Assembly (NCBI GenBank): GCA_010645155.1
Contig: CM021321.1
Coordinates: 9,782,414 to 9,846,413 of the forward strand
Length of the DNA stretch: 64,000 nt
Source: Tigriopus japonicus
Taxonomy: Eukaryota; Arthropoda; Copepoda; Harpacticoida; Harpacticidae
Direction of reading: 5' to 3'
Numbering within the stretch: position 1 is the stretch's first letter; every line of letters begins with the position of its first letter. The translations under genes were made by a program, and so were the position numbers. Positions 10,113 to 22,700 of the stretch are shown piece by piece. The notes below the pieces were generated by a model. It saw only the letters and a list, made by a program, of their open reading frames with translations, ran no database searches and had not been told where the DNA came from.

Positions 10113-13100
10113 GAATACGCTTTAACATTCGACCCTTGATAGGCATTTCTTAGTCCAAACAGACGTTGATGAATAACTGAATTGAAGTAGGTGTTAGGAA
10201 ATTGAAAATTTATCAAGTAAATCCGCTAAATTGATATGTCATTCTACTATACACCCTTCAAAAGGAAAGAAACCCCCTTTAACACTCGAAACATTCCATT
10301 GAATCTAGGGAGATATCGAGTGAATCTAGGGCACTCCAATAAATTGTTATATTTCGTCCCTTGTCAATTCACACCCTTCCAGTTTTGCGATTTCCGCATG
10401 AAAATCAAGAGACTGACTGACTTGTCCGTCAGTCTGCCTGTCGTTGAGTCCATTGGTTACTACTACGGAACATGCATTATGACAATTGTCAAAACTCCCC
10501 CTTCGCTCTCTTCCCTCATTTCACATCAACAATTCTCCAAAGAAGGCGAACTCCCAAACTGCTCCCTCCACCCCCAAAAACCAACCTCGGCGACCATTTC
10601 ACCCTGTCTCCAAGCATTTCAAAAGGAAATTGATCAACTCTCCTCCCTTCCTTGGAAGAAACAGGAAGAGTTACCCTGAAGAATACCAAAATCTTCCCTG
10701 TCACACTCACTCACACTCACGGCATTGAGCTTGGACAGGAAAAAAGTCCTTTCAAACTCGTTTGGGAAGCAGAACAAGGAAGCGGATAACTTCCAGAGAG
10801 ATCATCTTCACTATTGACATTCCCATACCTTGCCATGCATTGTTGAACTCCTCCGTTGGCAGACCTGACTTGGCAAGCATTCACTTTCCATGCCAAAGAA
10901 GAAAGGTGCGGAAAATGGCATTTCTGTCAACGTCCTTTCCCTTCTTGATTGTCCTGAGGAATGCATCAAAGAAAAATGCTGAAGGTGGTTGAAGAAGAGT
11001 CCCCCTTTTCATTCCTTCTCTCTTTCTATTCCACGGAATATACTTTAATACTGAGGCAACAACCACCCTCTTCAAAAAAAGCCGTCATCCCTGTGGCCAT
11101 TTTGCAGACTGGAATATAAGAAAGGCTGATGACAACTTGGGGAGCCTCGGGGCTTCTGAAGAAAATTGGGGAAAACCTGAAATATTATGCATGAGGGGAG
11201 TTTCTCTCTCATCTGTCAACCCGAACCCAAAACAAATGGTTTCTCTAAAACCAAAACTGGAATGACCCATGGGTAGCCAAGGAAAAGGCCATGGGAATAT
11301 CATATGTAGGGATGGCAAAATCCTTGTCACTTGGCTTCGGAAAAGTTTCATGTGTTCCACTTTCGGAGCATAAACACACCAACCCCCACTCTATAAATGG
11401 CCACTAAATAGGGATCTTCCAAGAAAGTCCACGAGTTTTCCCGTCGGGAAAGGGAGCTCATGCTCGTTATCTAGCTCTCAACTATACCAAGAACCACCCT
11501 GAAAACAACAAGTTTGAGTCAGTCTCCGCCCATGGAAGAACTCTGGATCCTTTAGACAATGGACCTACACTGTAGGGTGTAATCTTGGCACCATTTACTA
11601 TGAACCCTCCTTTGTAGTTTTTGGCCACCTTAGCATGGTTGTTGACACCTTAGTTTTCTAACCATCATTAGTTGTTCCGGTTTAACTTTTAAAATAATCG
11701 TTTTAGAAAGCGTAGGAATATTTGCACAATCAGATCCCATTGTCTGATTTCGAAATGGACCCCATGGTTACTTGTTACTTTTCAATTCCTACAAATCCCT
11801 CTTCGATCAAGAAAGGGAACAAGTGGGTCCCAAGAGAAGTGGGTGACAAGCAAAGCAAACTAAGGCCAAAATCACCCTCTTTTCATAGAATGACGGAGTT
11901 GATCTAGTAAATTAGCCATCCTGCTCTTCTCTTTGAGGGGGTAAAAAAGCTAGCCAAAGTAGAGATGGATCCAGAAGGGTGGTTCCAACTCAACCATAGC
12001 ATATATAAAGACGACACGGGAAAAGTAGAAGGGGATTTTCAAGGAGGTCTAACGGATGAGTAGTATTATGTCCCTTGGAGCAAAACCCTCCGAGCGGACA
12101 CAAAAGTAACACTATTACAATGAAATATGAGGACATGGGACAAGAAGCTCAGCTTTGTTCCCTTTTTTCCGTTCATGCTATCGAATCGGAAACAGTTCAC
12201 TTTCACTTGAACTATTAATTGATTAGGTTTTTTAGATGCTCATAAAGGTCTTTTTGGGTCGCACTTTATGAGAAAACAGAAACAGAGGGTAAGGGAAGGA
12301 GGGAGGAAAGATCCATTTCCTAAATTGAAATGAAACTGGTTGAGACCTCTACAAAATTACACCGTTGTCCATAGAAAAGAGGGTGGGGAAGATGTTTGCA
12401 CTCGTTCAATCGAAGGCAAGCCCTCGGTAGAATCTGAATGAAGGTGGTTGAACAGAATGCTTGGGCTGTAAATCATTTCTAAATGGGCATGAAACAAGCC
12501 ATAAGGTATCTGAAACGGAAGGGGGAAACCGGGAAATCTAGTTCAATTTGTACGCCGTGTTTGGCGAAGGTGGGTTGGTTCTCTTAATGGCCCACCTCTC
12601 TCAAAGTGCCTGTTCCCAAAGAGCTCAGTGGTTCCATGTTACTTCATCATGTAGATAAAAATGTTTAAACGAGACCATCTATCCCTCAAGTGAAAAATTA
12701 TGTGTTAACGAGGTCATGTCCATAAGTTTCCTCGTTAGTCTCCAGTCCCAATTTTGTCCACCGACCAAACCAATGGACGACAGAATCAACCCCCTTTTCC
12801 CCTCTAGGGTAATTAATTATGATGTAGAGAAAGATAAGATATTTCTGGGACTGGCCTGGATATGGTAATTGTGAAAAGCGATCTTCTCCCCTGAGTTGCT
12901 CTTTCCACTTACGTATATACTGTATAGTGGTAACCAAGTGCTCCTAGAACAACCTAAGGGTAGAATGGGGAACAAAAACTGGCTTGAGGAGTAATAGGAA
13001 TGGGTGCAAGAGGCAGTTAATTCCAAGATACCAGAACTGGAACAATCAAGTGAAAGGGCACACCTTGGGTTTCTAGATCGACGTCTATCAAATCGTAATC

Positions 13101-13344
13101 ACGATGACAGGGACCCAATTACTTAGTGAATTTTAGCAAGATTTATGGATAAAATTCGCTCAAACCAGCCGTTAAAAGCATTTGTAAAAATGCAAAAACA
13201 ATTATCCTTTTGTATTTGCAATAAAAGAAACGTGTACAGGGTCATCCGTATTTTTTGTCCAATGCCGAGCAAAGAGCTACTCAAAACACAATAACCGCTC
13301 ATTGGTATTCAAGAAAAGCTAATGAAAGGGAAATTTTTACGTAC
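10113..13344. other. Non-coding stretch without recognised gene
   Basis: The longest frame (10236-10679, plus) and its overlapping partners have no recognisable domain, no splice context and ordinary composition, and are taken as chance. TATAAATG at 11392 and TATATAAAG near 12001 look like TATA boxes but no initiator stands about 30 bases downstream. Otherwise nothing is visible. Confidence 0.5.
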
Positions 13345-13690
13345 TATTATCAAGGTTGGTTTAATCCCATCCCGTCGAAGAAAATCCCATCCCCGGGGGT
13401 CCCGGGGACGAGATAAACCGGGATTTACGAATTTTTGCATTAAGGTATTAATATCGTTATTTTGATTTAAGTCCCAATTGGTCCAAAAGGTTACAGTGAT
13501 TGGTAAGATGTTTTAGTGAAGTAACAATCTCATTGCCAGATGTTTCTTTCATTTTTGCCATTTAAGCTTCTTGAAAGCATTCAATCTTTAGGAAATCTCG
13601 TTTTCAGTTAGAAAATCCCGTCCCGTGATCCGAAAAAATCATATTTTTGCCAAAATTATAGAAAATCCCGTTTTCTAACAACAAGACTTG
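13345..13690. repeat. Degenerate AAAATCCC/GGGATTT element
   Basis: The words AAAATCCCATCCC, GGGATTT and AAAATCCCGTCCCG recur at both ends of a 340-base AT-rich segment. The outer ends (CAAGGTTGG on the left, complement of CAAGACTTG on the right) may be weak inverted repeats. This resembles an old non-autonomous hAT-like element, but no target duplication is visible. Confidence 0.35.
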
Positions 13691-16600
13691 GCGAAATTGA
13701 ATGAAGTGTTCAGAAGCCATGATTCAGTATTGATTGGTGGCTCTCCCACTCAAACTGTACAATCTCTATTATGAAAAATCTTCCCAGCTCTGACTGCACA
13801 TTCACACAAACTAAAAGCGACTGAATTGGTTTCAAGCAGTTAGGAAATTTTTGGGTAAACACCTCGATTTTTCTAGTTATTTCAACCACAGAGTCGCTTT
13901 GACATTTTGTTTTGTCATAAGCTCTGCTAAAGCCTAGGGGAAATTAATTATGGATTACCCTGTACATGATAGAAAAAGAAAAAGTTTTGGATCTGCAAAA
14001 ATAACGCAATAACTAATTAAGACCTTGAAATTGATATGCTCTGGTTCAATAGAGCGACCTCCTTGTGATTGAGGTTAAAGAACCAAAGTGTTGTCAGCTT
14101 TTATTAGATCATGCCCTCAAGCGACCCTGTATTGAGGCTGGCCAATAAAATCTATGAATACCATCTCTGTAACGTCATCCAACATGCGGGAAGCAAAAGT
14201 TCAGGATTAAAAGAAACCATTTCTTATCAGAAACACATCTAAACTTGTTAGCCTATTTGATAGTGCAGTTTGGTAAGTGAAAATCCTCAAGCCTGCTGCA
14301 AATGTGTCTAAGGTTGCCTAATATGCAAAAAGTGAATTTTAATTAGTGCAGAGTTTAAACAAGGGCCACTTAATGTCTCACGATCAGGGGATTCACAATA
14401 AAATCTTAGTCCAGTGAAATATGGGCTTGCAAAAGTTTTTTTCACGGGAGGGTGCAAGGAAGGGTTACTTCTTGGAGAATTGGTACTTTGCTCATGTTTA
14501 TGAGCAAACACGAATTTGAGTTTAATTTGCAACCTTGCTCAGAAGTCACAAAAGTTAGGGATGCCTTGCCTTCGGTGCTCCTTACAGAAAAAAATATGTT
14601 TTTGAAGACTGGTAGACAGAGGGGAATATGATTTCATAAATAAACTGGCAACCCCACCACAAAATCTGATCACTACCAAATCTACAAAGAAGAAGTAGTC
14701 TGGTTTGTTATTGAGCTTCGTCAGAATCAGCTGAATGTTCAACTGAATGCTATTGACCAATCACCAGCGTGAATCATCGGCACCGTGTGTTAGCTTATGA
14801 CAGCCAGGCTTTATACAGGGTCTCTAATGTCCTCTGTTTGCTCCGATCCTCTTTGTATATATGTTATGTCTTTCGAAAGTCCTCTTACTCAGAGATTATT
14901 TGACAAGGCCCACGACAAGAGGCCCAAAGGAAGTTTGCTGTTAAGAGAACTGTCTTTTATCCACTTTATGAGTGTTGTTGAATGTCTCCACCTTCAAAGA
15001 TATTTCAACACTGTTATTCCAAAGAAGATCCATTTGTGAGTCCTCTGTTTGACATTGTGGAACAACATTGAATGGAAGGGGCTCTTTGACCTGAATATGT
15101 CGGAAAATGTCTTGGCAGGGACCAATCGAGCACTTTGAATACGATAAGACCTACAAGCAAACATATTTCCGGGTACAAAGGAGAGGAATAAGGCTTGAGA
15201 CAATGGATAAGTCAAGGGCAAGTTATCTTTTTGTAGTTGTAATTGTCGCCTATGCAATAATTCTGTATTTTGAAACCTATTCTTAATTAAAATGGTTCAA
15301 CCTCAAACTTAGATACAATATATAAAACAATATACTATTATAAGCTGGGTCGAGTTTTTTTCGTTCGCTTTTATATATGTTGGGTAGCTTCTTTGCCTAT
15401 CGGTTTTTGAGACGAACATTTCCCAAAGTAGTTTGTCTGGGTTCTTCTTTCATTTTTTCGTTGCCAGACTAGATTTGATTTTATGATACAAGCCGGTTGT
15501 TAAAAAGAACAATGACAGCAAGGTAGAAGCTAACAAGGCTAGGATTTTCAAACCCAAACGAACCAAGAAACTACAAAGAGGGGGAATCGGTTTTACGCTC
15601 ATAGGAGAGAGGGCTCTTGCAAACCTTAGAGGGTGAACAATAAACACGGAAGGGGAATAAAGCGCTTAATAACTCAAGACAGGTGCCTTTTGTTTTTTTG
15701 CATTTGATTGCATTTAGTTGAACATCTACTTCTTTCAAAAAAGTTATTTCCAATCGAAATTTTAAAGTTACAGGAACCATACATAGCATTAAAACCTGTT
15801 TGGATTGATATTCATTGAAACATTTCTGACCAACCTCATATTATGGGACTTTCGAAATCTGCCCATTCAAATTCATTGAAAGATCAGATATCTTATCACT
15901 TTTGACTTCTTCTTTTAAGACTTATGTACACTAAGACAATGCGAACCATTTTCCGTAAAGTGTCAGACTCACTTTTGAAAAAACTAGCCACGTTAAGAGA
16001 GAGATCTCTATGGTCTGATTTTCTTTATCGTTAGTTTGGTTCACATGGTGCTTTAAAAAGGGGGTGAAGGGAAGCATTTCGTGTTTGGTTGCACTGATTT
16101 TTTGTATTCAAAATCCCTTGTGCTGGTTTGTCTAAGCTTACTTCTTTCATCCCAAGACGGTCGGCCTCAAGGAACATATTTTGGCTTGTGAAATATACAA
16201 TGCACATGGCAAGTTTCCCATGGATCCATTGGTACTAGATTTACATTCTTGAAATGGCAATTGCGAGCACAAAAACAACAGCCATGTTTATATTGGAAGA
16301 CGATGATCGATTAGGAATCTGTGATGGAGAAGGTGAATGTTTTCTTGCTTTGTGAACCTCTTTGCGCAAAACTTCCCAAACAGGTCAAGAACGGAAAGTG
16401 ATTCATTAAAAGCACAACAGATACATAGCCGAAAACCTTAGTAACAGGCATATAACTGGAATATATATCTGACACTAAATAGATACTCGACAGATTTACA
16501 ATGGGGCTTAAGAATGTCAAAATTTGCCCCATTTAATCACAAAACTCTTTGCAAAAACATGACATTGCTGTCGAGCGGAAGTTCCGGCCGTTTGAAGGGT

Positions 16601-19486
16601 TAAGGTCAGCTGACGATCAAAGAAACATACTTTTCCGGCCCATACTGACTTACTTTCTTAACTTAACTTTTAAGTAGCTTTCTGAGATAAATTTAATCGG
16701 AAAGATTTATTTGCATGTACACAATTTATGTTTCACTGTCACTCCACTTTCCACTTGACTAGAATAATAAAATGGAACTACATCTTTAAATGGAACGAAA
16801 TGGCTCTCAACTACAACTTTAAAATATTTTAGCGAAAGCCACACTTGCGGAGTAAATTTCGTGCTATTTCCTTTTTTAATATGAACGCAAGAATGTATGT
16901 ACTGTAAAAGCCAAAATCAGGGCGGGTTTGTCTACAAAGTTTGAGCTCGCCTCCTTAACCTCGAAACGAATGCAAATGCATCAAAGGGGGTGGAACCAAT
17001 GGGTTCGCTTGAGCCCTTAAATAAATCATGCGAGGGTGCCCAGGGATCCATCCAGTTTTATGCCACAAATATCATGACTCGGTTTACCTTTGAGAGGGTA
17101 ATTTTGGCAAGGAACCGTCTCTAATGTGGTGCCTCTCCTGATCTTCTTCCTTCTCCTCCTCTTTGCTTCTCATTGGAAAGGGTTGGTCCATTTCACGGTA
17201 AATGATTATGCAAGCAAGGGAGAGTAAGCAAGCTCTGCAACTGGCCCTTCCAAAGGTTCACTCAATTTAGGGCGGGATTCCTTCCTAAGAACGTTACCAA
17301 CCTAACACTTTAACTTTCGTGACTCGACTCTCTGTATATAACATTGAAGCTTAATAATAGATTCACAACTATATTGCTGCTTCCCTATGTTATCTTGGAT
17401 TACTATTACATAACCAGGTCCAAGGTCCGGAGCTTTGGTAGGATCAGTTGATTGGCCAGAATTTCGACATGTGCAGTGGAAAATGAGCCTTCAAGGGTTG
17501 AAGGTAAGCAGACACGGTGTTCGAAGGAGTCGAAGAACAAGTAGTAATCTCTCCCTCGCTTTTGGTGCCTTCGGTGTATTGGGCCGACCAAAGAGGGAAC
17601 ATTTCCCTTGTGTGTTCCTAAGGTGGAACGATATGCAAAGAGTCTGCGAAATTGAGGACCTGACTTGGCGGGTGGGCTGTCATGAAAAGTGCAATTTAGG
17701 GGATTTTTGGAGAGTCTTAATAATAAATTATGCTCCAAAGCGTTTCTCGCCGCAACTTTGGTTCATTTTGGACCAGTTTTCCACTGGAGGACAAAATATG
17801 ATGTCTGGTATTGATCAATAATCCAGTTTTGACAGTCTTGTGAGTCTTGGCAGGTATTTGGACCGTGGTGGTTGGAGCAATTACACCATGCCAAATCAAG
17901 AATGAATGCATTATATTGCATGATAGAGATGAATCACTTGTCGGGGAGGATTACACACAGCCTCGAGAAGGGGGAACAAACCGATGGATGGGCAAATGTG
18001 GGGAGGATATTTGCCTAAAGAAATAGATTGAGAGAAGGGGAACCGTTCCACGAGATATAATGCCCTCCACAACTATGGTCCTCCACAATAATTGTGGCGA
18101 TTGATTGAACCTCATGAAAACGGGGACTTGGAATGGACGGAACTGGACCAGGTTCATTTGACCGCTTGAATGGAACTGTTCCAAGCAACTCGCTCTTCGC
18201 TCGAGTTTGACCCAGATTTGGAAGAAAGAAATTCGCACAAAGAAAGCGCCCGATGCCCCTCATTTCATTCAAACGGAGTCTTTTATTGGGGTGCAAAAAA
18301 AGAGGTCCGATGTCCATCTGCCAATTCATGGTGATCATTCATTGTCTCGATTTGGACCAAACGGACTTCTTCTTGCTTCAATTCTGTGAGTTGACATCAT
18401 CCTCACTTCACACACCAGATCAAAAGAAGAGAGGGGAACATGGGACTTCATAGTGATATGGGCAATAGATCAGGATCCGTTTCCATTCCAATGGGAACGT
18501 ATTCAATTTTTCAGCCTATCTTAAGTGGAAGTCATTCTTGGAGTTCTGGTCCATTGACTTAAGCCGTAAGGAGCCGTGTCATATTGGGACAGAAAGAAGA
18601 CCTAGTGAAGAGGAACACCCTCAAAACGAGCCCATCCCCTCTATGGTCTTTCTTGATATTCGAGAAGTGCGCCAGTTTGGGTTAAACTTAATGGAAATCG
18701 ATATATTTCTTCCCAGTGACCTCTCAATCGCACACTTTCCACCCCAAAGGCCAATTCTTTGGACATCTCTAGAAAAGTAACCCCTTTTGCCTTTCTTGAT
18801 CTAGTCTAATTGAGTATCTTCCCCGTTAGCCATGTCCAATTCGTGGCAGGTCAAATTGAGTTCTTGCATGTTCCAAGTTTTGCAAACTCTGAATTTACTT
18901 CCTTATGACTTTGGTAACATCTATTAGCATATAGATTGAACCAAATAGATCAAACGAAGGGGTGGGTTTTTGGAAACTGGGTGATGATGAACGGGTCAAG
19001 CTGTCCAGAAAATTTGTTCCTCAAGCCAATTTCGTTCCAAATCCCGACAGACTGACAAGTAGGGTCAAGTCCCAATTTGCTCCTGAGTTCATTCACTTTC
19101 TTTCGACGTTTTCAGTGTAAAAATAGGGGTTCAGAAAAGCCGCTGAAATTGTTGTTAGGCTTACCTAATCAATGTCTTATTACATTTTGGACGAAAACGA
19201 AAAAGCAAATGTAACAGAAGATTTGCACATCTGAAATTAGATTTGCATCTGATTTCATAACCACGATCGACAAAGTGTCATTGAGTCAAAATCTAATGAA
19301 AATTAACTAAAATTGGCGCACATTTTTAAGGCACGTTATGTGCCCATCAAAACCTTTTGTTAGTTACAAACTTGATTTTTTTTCAGAGTTTTTATTTCTT
19401 TTTATAAGCAAAAATTCAAATTTGGATATGTGCACGAAATTAAATTGGAGGGACTCTTCAAAATGTTTCCTGCCAAATTGTACTCT
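13691..19486. other. Non-coding stretch without recognised gene
   Basis: Overlapping frames on both strands (for example around 14994-15257 and 17406-17821) show no domain and cancel each other as chance. Several pyrimidine runs occur (about 17140-17170) but no exon with paired splice sites was found. The words TGGAAC/GTTCCA are frequent near 16770-18200. Confidence 0.5.
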
Positions 19487-19648
19487 CAGATCAAATGTAA
19501 GAATAACTCGAAATATAAGAACAACTCTAAATGTAAGAATAACGCTTAATTTAAGAATAACTCTTAAATTAAGAGCAACTTTTGATATAAGAATAGCACT
19601 TGAAATATCAACTACTCTTGATGTAAGAATAACTATTGATAAAAGAAA
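19487..19648. repeat. 18-bp tandem repeat (minisatellite), about nine units
   Basis: Units of 18 bases with the core TAAGAATAACTCT repeat about nine times with substitutions. Because 18 is a multiple of three, frames stay open on both strands (peptide period of six, such as RITLNL), which explains two overlapping open frames here. It stops exactly where a LINE 3' end begins at 19649. It is not regarded as a gene. Confidence 0.82.
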
Positions 19649-19790
19649 AACTCGTTGGTAAACCAAATTTCGTATAGATATTAATTGTTGTGTGATTTAT
19701 GCGTTAAATAGAATTATTTATTTTAGCACGGAATCACACTCCTTGTAGCGGTAGTAAAAAACCGCAACCACCCCCCAAAAAAGTAATTGA
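19649..19790 (+). mobile_element. LINE 3' end fragment (last 11 codons plus 3' tail)
   Basis: Codons 19649-19684 read NSLVNQISYRY then TAA, matching the end NSLVDQISYKR then TAA of the LINE copy at 54268-54270. The 3' tail also matches: GGAATCACACTCCTTGTAGC here versus GGAATCCCATTCCTTGTAGC at 54308-54327. A small hairpin GCGGT(8)ACCGC lies at 19748-19765. It is a severely 5'-truncated insertion of the same LINE family, abutting the 18-bp minisatellite. Confidence 0.8.
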
Positions 19791-22700
19791 CAGAAGGTAT
19801 TCTCAAATACGGCATCAACTGAGTACTGATCCGAATTAGAACAAGGTGTGTTCCACTTTGTTTTATCGCCCACCCAAGATTCATGAGTTGCTATTGCTAA
19901 GATCAGTGTTGCTAAAACATCAAAACCATTGTGTAATTCCCAATTGATTAACACACTATCTGTCTTTGGCCAAAATTGGCTCCGTGACACATACAGTATT
20001 TCCCCATGAAAATGAGAAGGAGAGGATTGTGCTTTGATGTGCGGACAATCTGTTCCCTTTGGAGACTTCTCAAGAAAGAGAGACACCATTGCATTTGCTC
20101 AGAAACTTGGATCTTGGTTCTTCTCAAGAACTGATTGCAATTTACGAGAGAACAAACCTCCAGGGACTAAACATCAAGAAATAGTCAATATGAGGCATGG
20201 TTTCCGTAAATCTAAATTTATGGATGTACTACTTTCAAAGAAGATGAAGGGTCATTACCGGAGCCCTCCGATCAGTTTTGCCATCAAGGCCAAATTAGCT
20301 TTAATCAAAATTTGGCCAAAGTTCGGTTTCTTACTTTCACAAAAGCCTAACGATTCCAGTTTCTATCAAATATTATGCTTGATATTTCGTCTTGCTGATA
20401 CATCTTGAAAGCCTGCTGAATTTTCTAACTTCATGACTATACTTCAAAAAATCTTAAGTTTGATGTGGTCGAGTGAGAAACACTTCATCAGTCCTGAGTC
20501 AAGACTCGACGTATCAGGTATGCTGTCGAAGAATTGAAGAAAAGGTCAACAGATACACTTGGTGCATTCATGAGTATGGTTTGTTCATAATTCTATTTCA
20601 TGTTGCAAAATGACATGTTTTTAAGTCGCCAAGTCATTGTGTAACCAGATTGCCCCATAAAATATTCATGGAAATAGACCGACAAAAAAACTATGTTTTC
20701 CTTTAAATAGACCGTCTTGTCGCTGTTGGCAGCGTTCCTGATTTTACTGATCAAGGAGAACGACCGTCCGACCGTCTTCCTCTCCTCGTGCTGAGAGAAG
20801 GCATAAAATTCAGGGCAGCAGAAATGAAAATGTTCAGAGCGGCAAACATTAAAATAGAGATTCAATGCTTAAATAACATTGAAAATAGTGTGCAACACAC
20901 GTTGATCATATTTTCTTTGACACAAATAACAATACGATTGAAAGAATATCATGTAACTTAATACTTCCAACGCAATAAGAAATTCTGATCCTGAATGCTC
21001 TAAAGTGACGTCATGGGTAATGTTCGTCATTTCTAACGTGTTCCATGTGTCTTACAAACTCCCCTCGTCAAGTTACCTTCCACTGACAATGACCGATGAA
21101 ACATGAAACCCCTCTGATTGGAGAGTGTATCTGGGGTTGGTTCCAAATTCCAAATTGAGCAAATCACCATAATCTGATTGGGAGAAGGGCGGAACGAATG
21201 GCGATCCATTGAAGATCGCAGTAAGATGCGGGAGGAAGATGTACTACACGTACATCTGCCTTACCAATTCAGGGTTTAGGAATCACAAAACCTGACAACT
21301 CAATCAAATAAGAAGGGAAGTTCAACTTATTTGGACGAGTCCATTTTGGCAACCCTGATTGCGGGATTCATCAACAAGAGAAATTGAGGCGTTTGGGACT
21401 TGGAAAGTGGGAACTACCTACCCCATGAAATCAAACACCTTACATAGAGATTCGGATCTTGATCTTGAGGTGGTATGGGACAAAGGAATATCTACGTTTC
21501 AAGTTTTTCTCCCCAATGGATTGCTGACATCCACGTTTTTTTAATCCAAGCCCATGCACGCACTTGCTTCCCCTGATGGAAGAACCTTTGGTGGTTGACG
21601 GGATGATATCTTGCAATCATGACATGTTGGATCCACCCCACCCTCATTCAATTGTCTCCATTGTTTTGAGAGACCCAAGGATTCCAATGTTCCTTATTCG
21701 CGTTGCTCTCTCCGCCAAGGAAGAGGAACGACAAAGTTGATGTGGGGGCATTAATTTGATTTCAAAAGGTTCGCTCTCTTTCCCCTATATTCTTTTAGCG
21801 AGCCTGAATAAATATGACAGGGACTTTTCACTCAGATTTAACTACAGTTCTATATAGACAGAAATGTCACTCCAGTTAGGTCAGTGGAGATTTGTTTTCA
21901 GCTCATTTCAGCAGTCCAGCCGCAAGGGTGCCAAGTGACTTGATTCTTAATGCATTGCTCTAGTTCAAGCATAGTAGTTGAGAGAGCAATTACGCCACTG
22001 ACTCCCTGAAATCGCAAATTCTAGTTCTGAATCACGAAACTAAATGTGGCCAACGGCAAATTCCATCACACACACAGTGAAAGCTTGTTGAATCACGAAC
22101 AATTTGGGAGTGACATTTCTGTGTATATAGAACTATAGATTGAAGTAGGGCTAGGACTAAGATTAGGACTAGGATCGTTCCAAAAGTATATTTTGGTTTC
22201 TTTTGAAAAAATTGCCACGAAATTTAAAAAGAAAAATTTGTTTTATCCTAAAAGACAAGGAAATATTGCAACCAGTTTCAAAATTCATTTCAGATTGGTA
22301 AATCATAGTTCATAGAAAAACTTCCTAGATGGCGCAATTAAATGCTGCCACCATGAAGGAGAGCTTTCTCTGTGACACTCAGCGCTATCTATGTGAGGGT
22401 TAGGTAATGAGAAGATGGAACTGAAGGTTTTGTTAGTTCCGCCAGCTGGAAATGTATCGGTAAATGGCTTTCAATTCTTTTTGTTAAGTCTGAAATTCGA
22501 ATCTGCACAACTCGCTGAGATTGAATGGATCAAAATAAAAAAAAGGTTCAGCTAAATTTTCAAGTCAAATATCTCCCATAAAAACTAGAGCTCTAATAAA
22601 AACCACAAAGTTACAAGCCAGGCTATGCTGATAATATTCTTGGCCAATGCCTTTAAAATTTACGAAACAGTCACATATCAATGTTTGCACGTTTAAATAA

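Noticed and set aside
10236..10679. 147-codon forward frame
   Set aside because: Overlaps frames in two other phases and shows no domain or conserved motif.
11391..11425. TATAAATGG as a core promoter
   Set aside because: No initiator-like sequence lies about 30 bases downstream and no exon follows.
19338..19666. Overlapping 100-residue frames on both strands
   Set aside because: They are produced by the 18-bp tandem repeat and AT-rich flanks, not by coding sequence.
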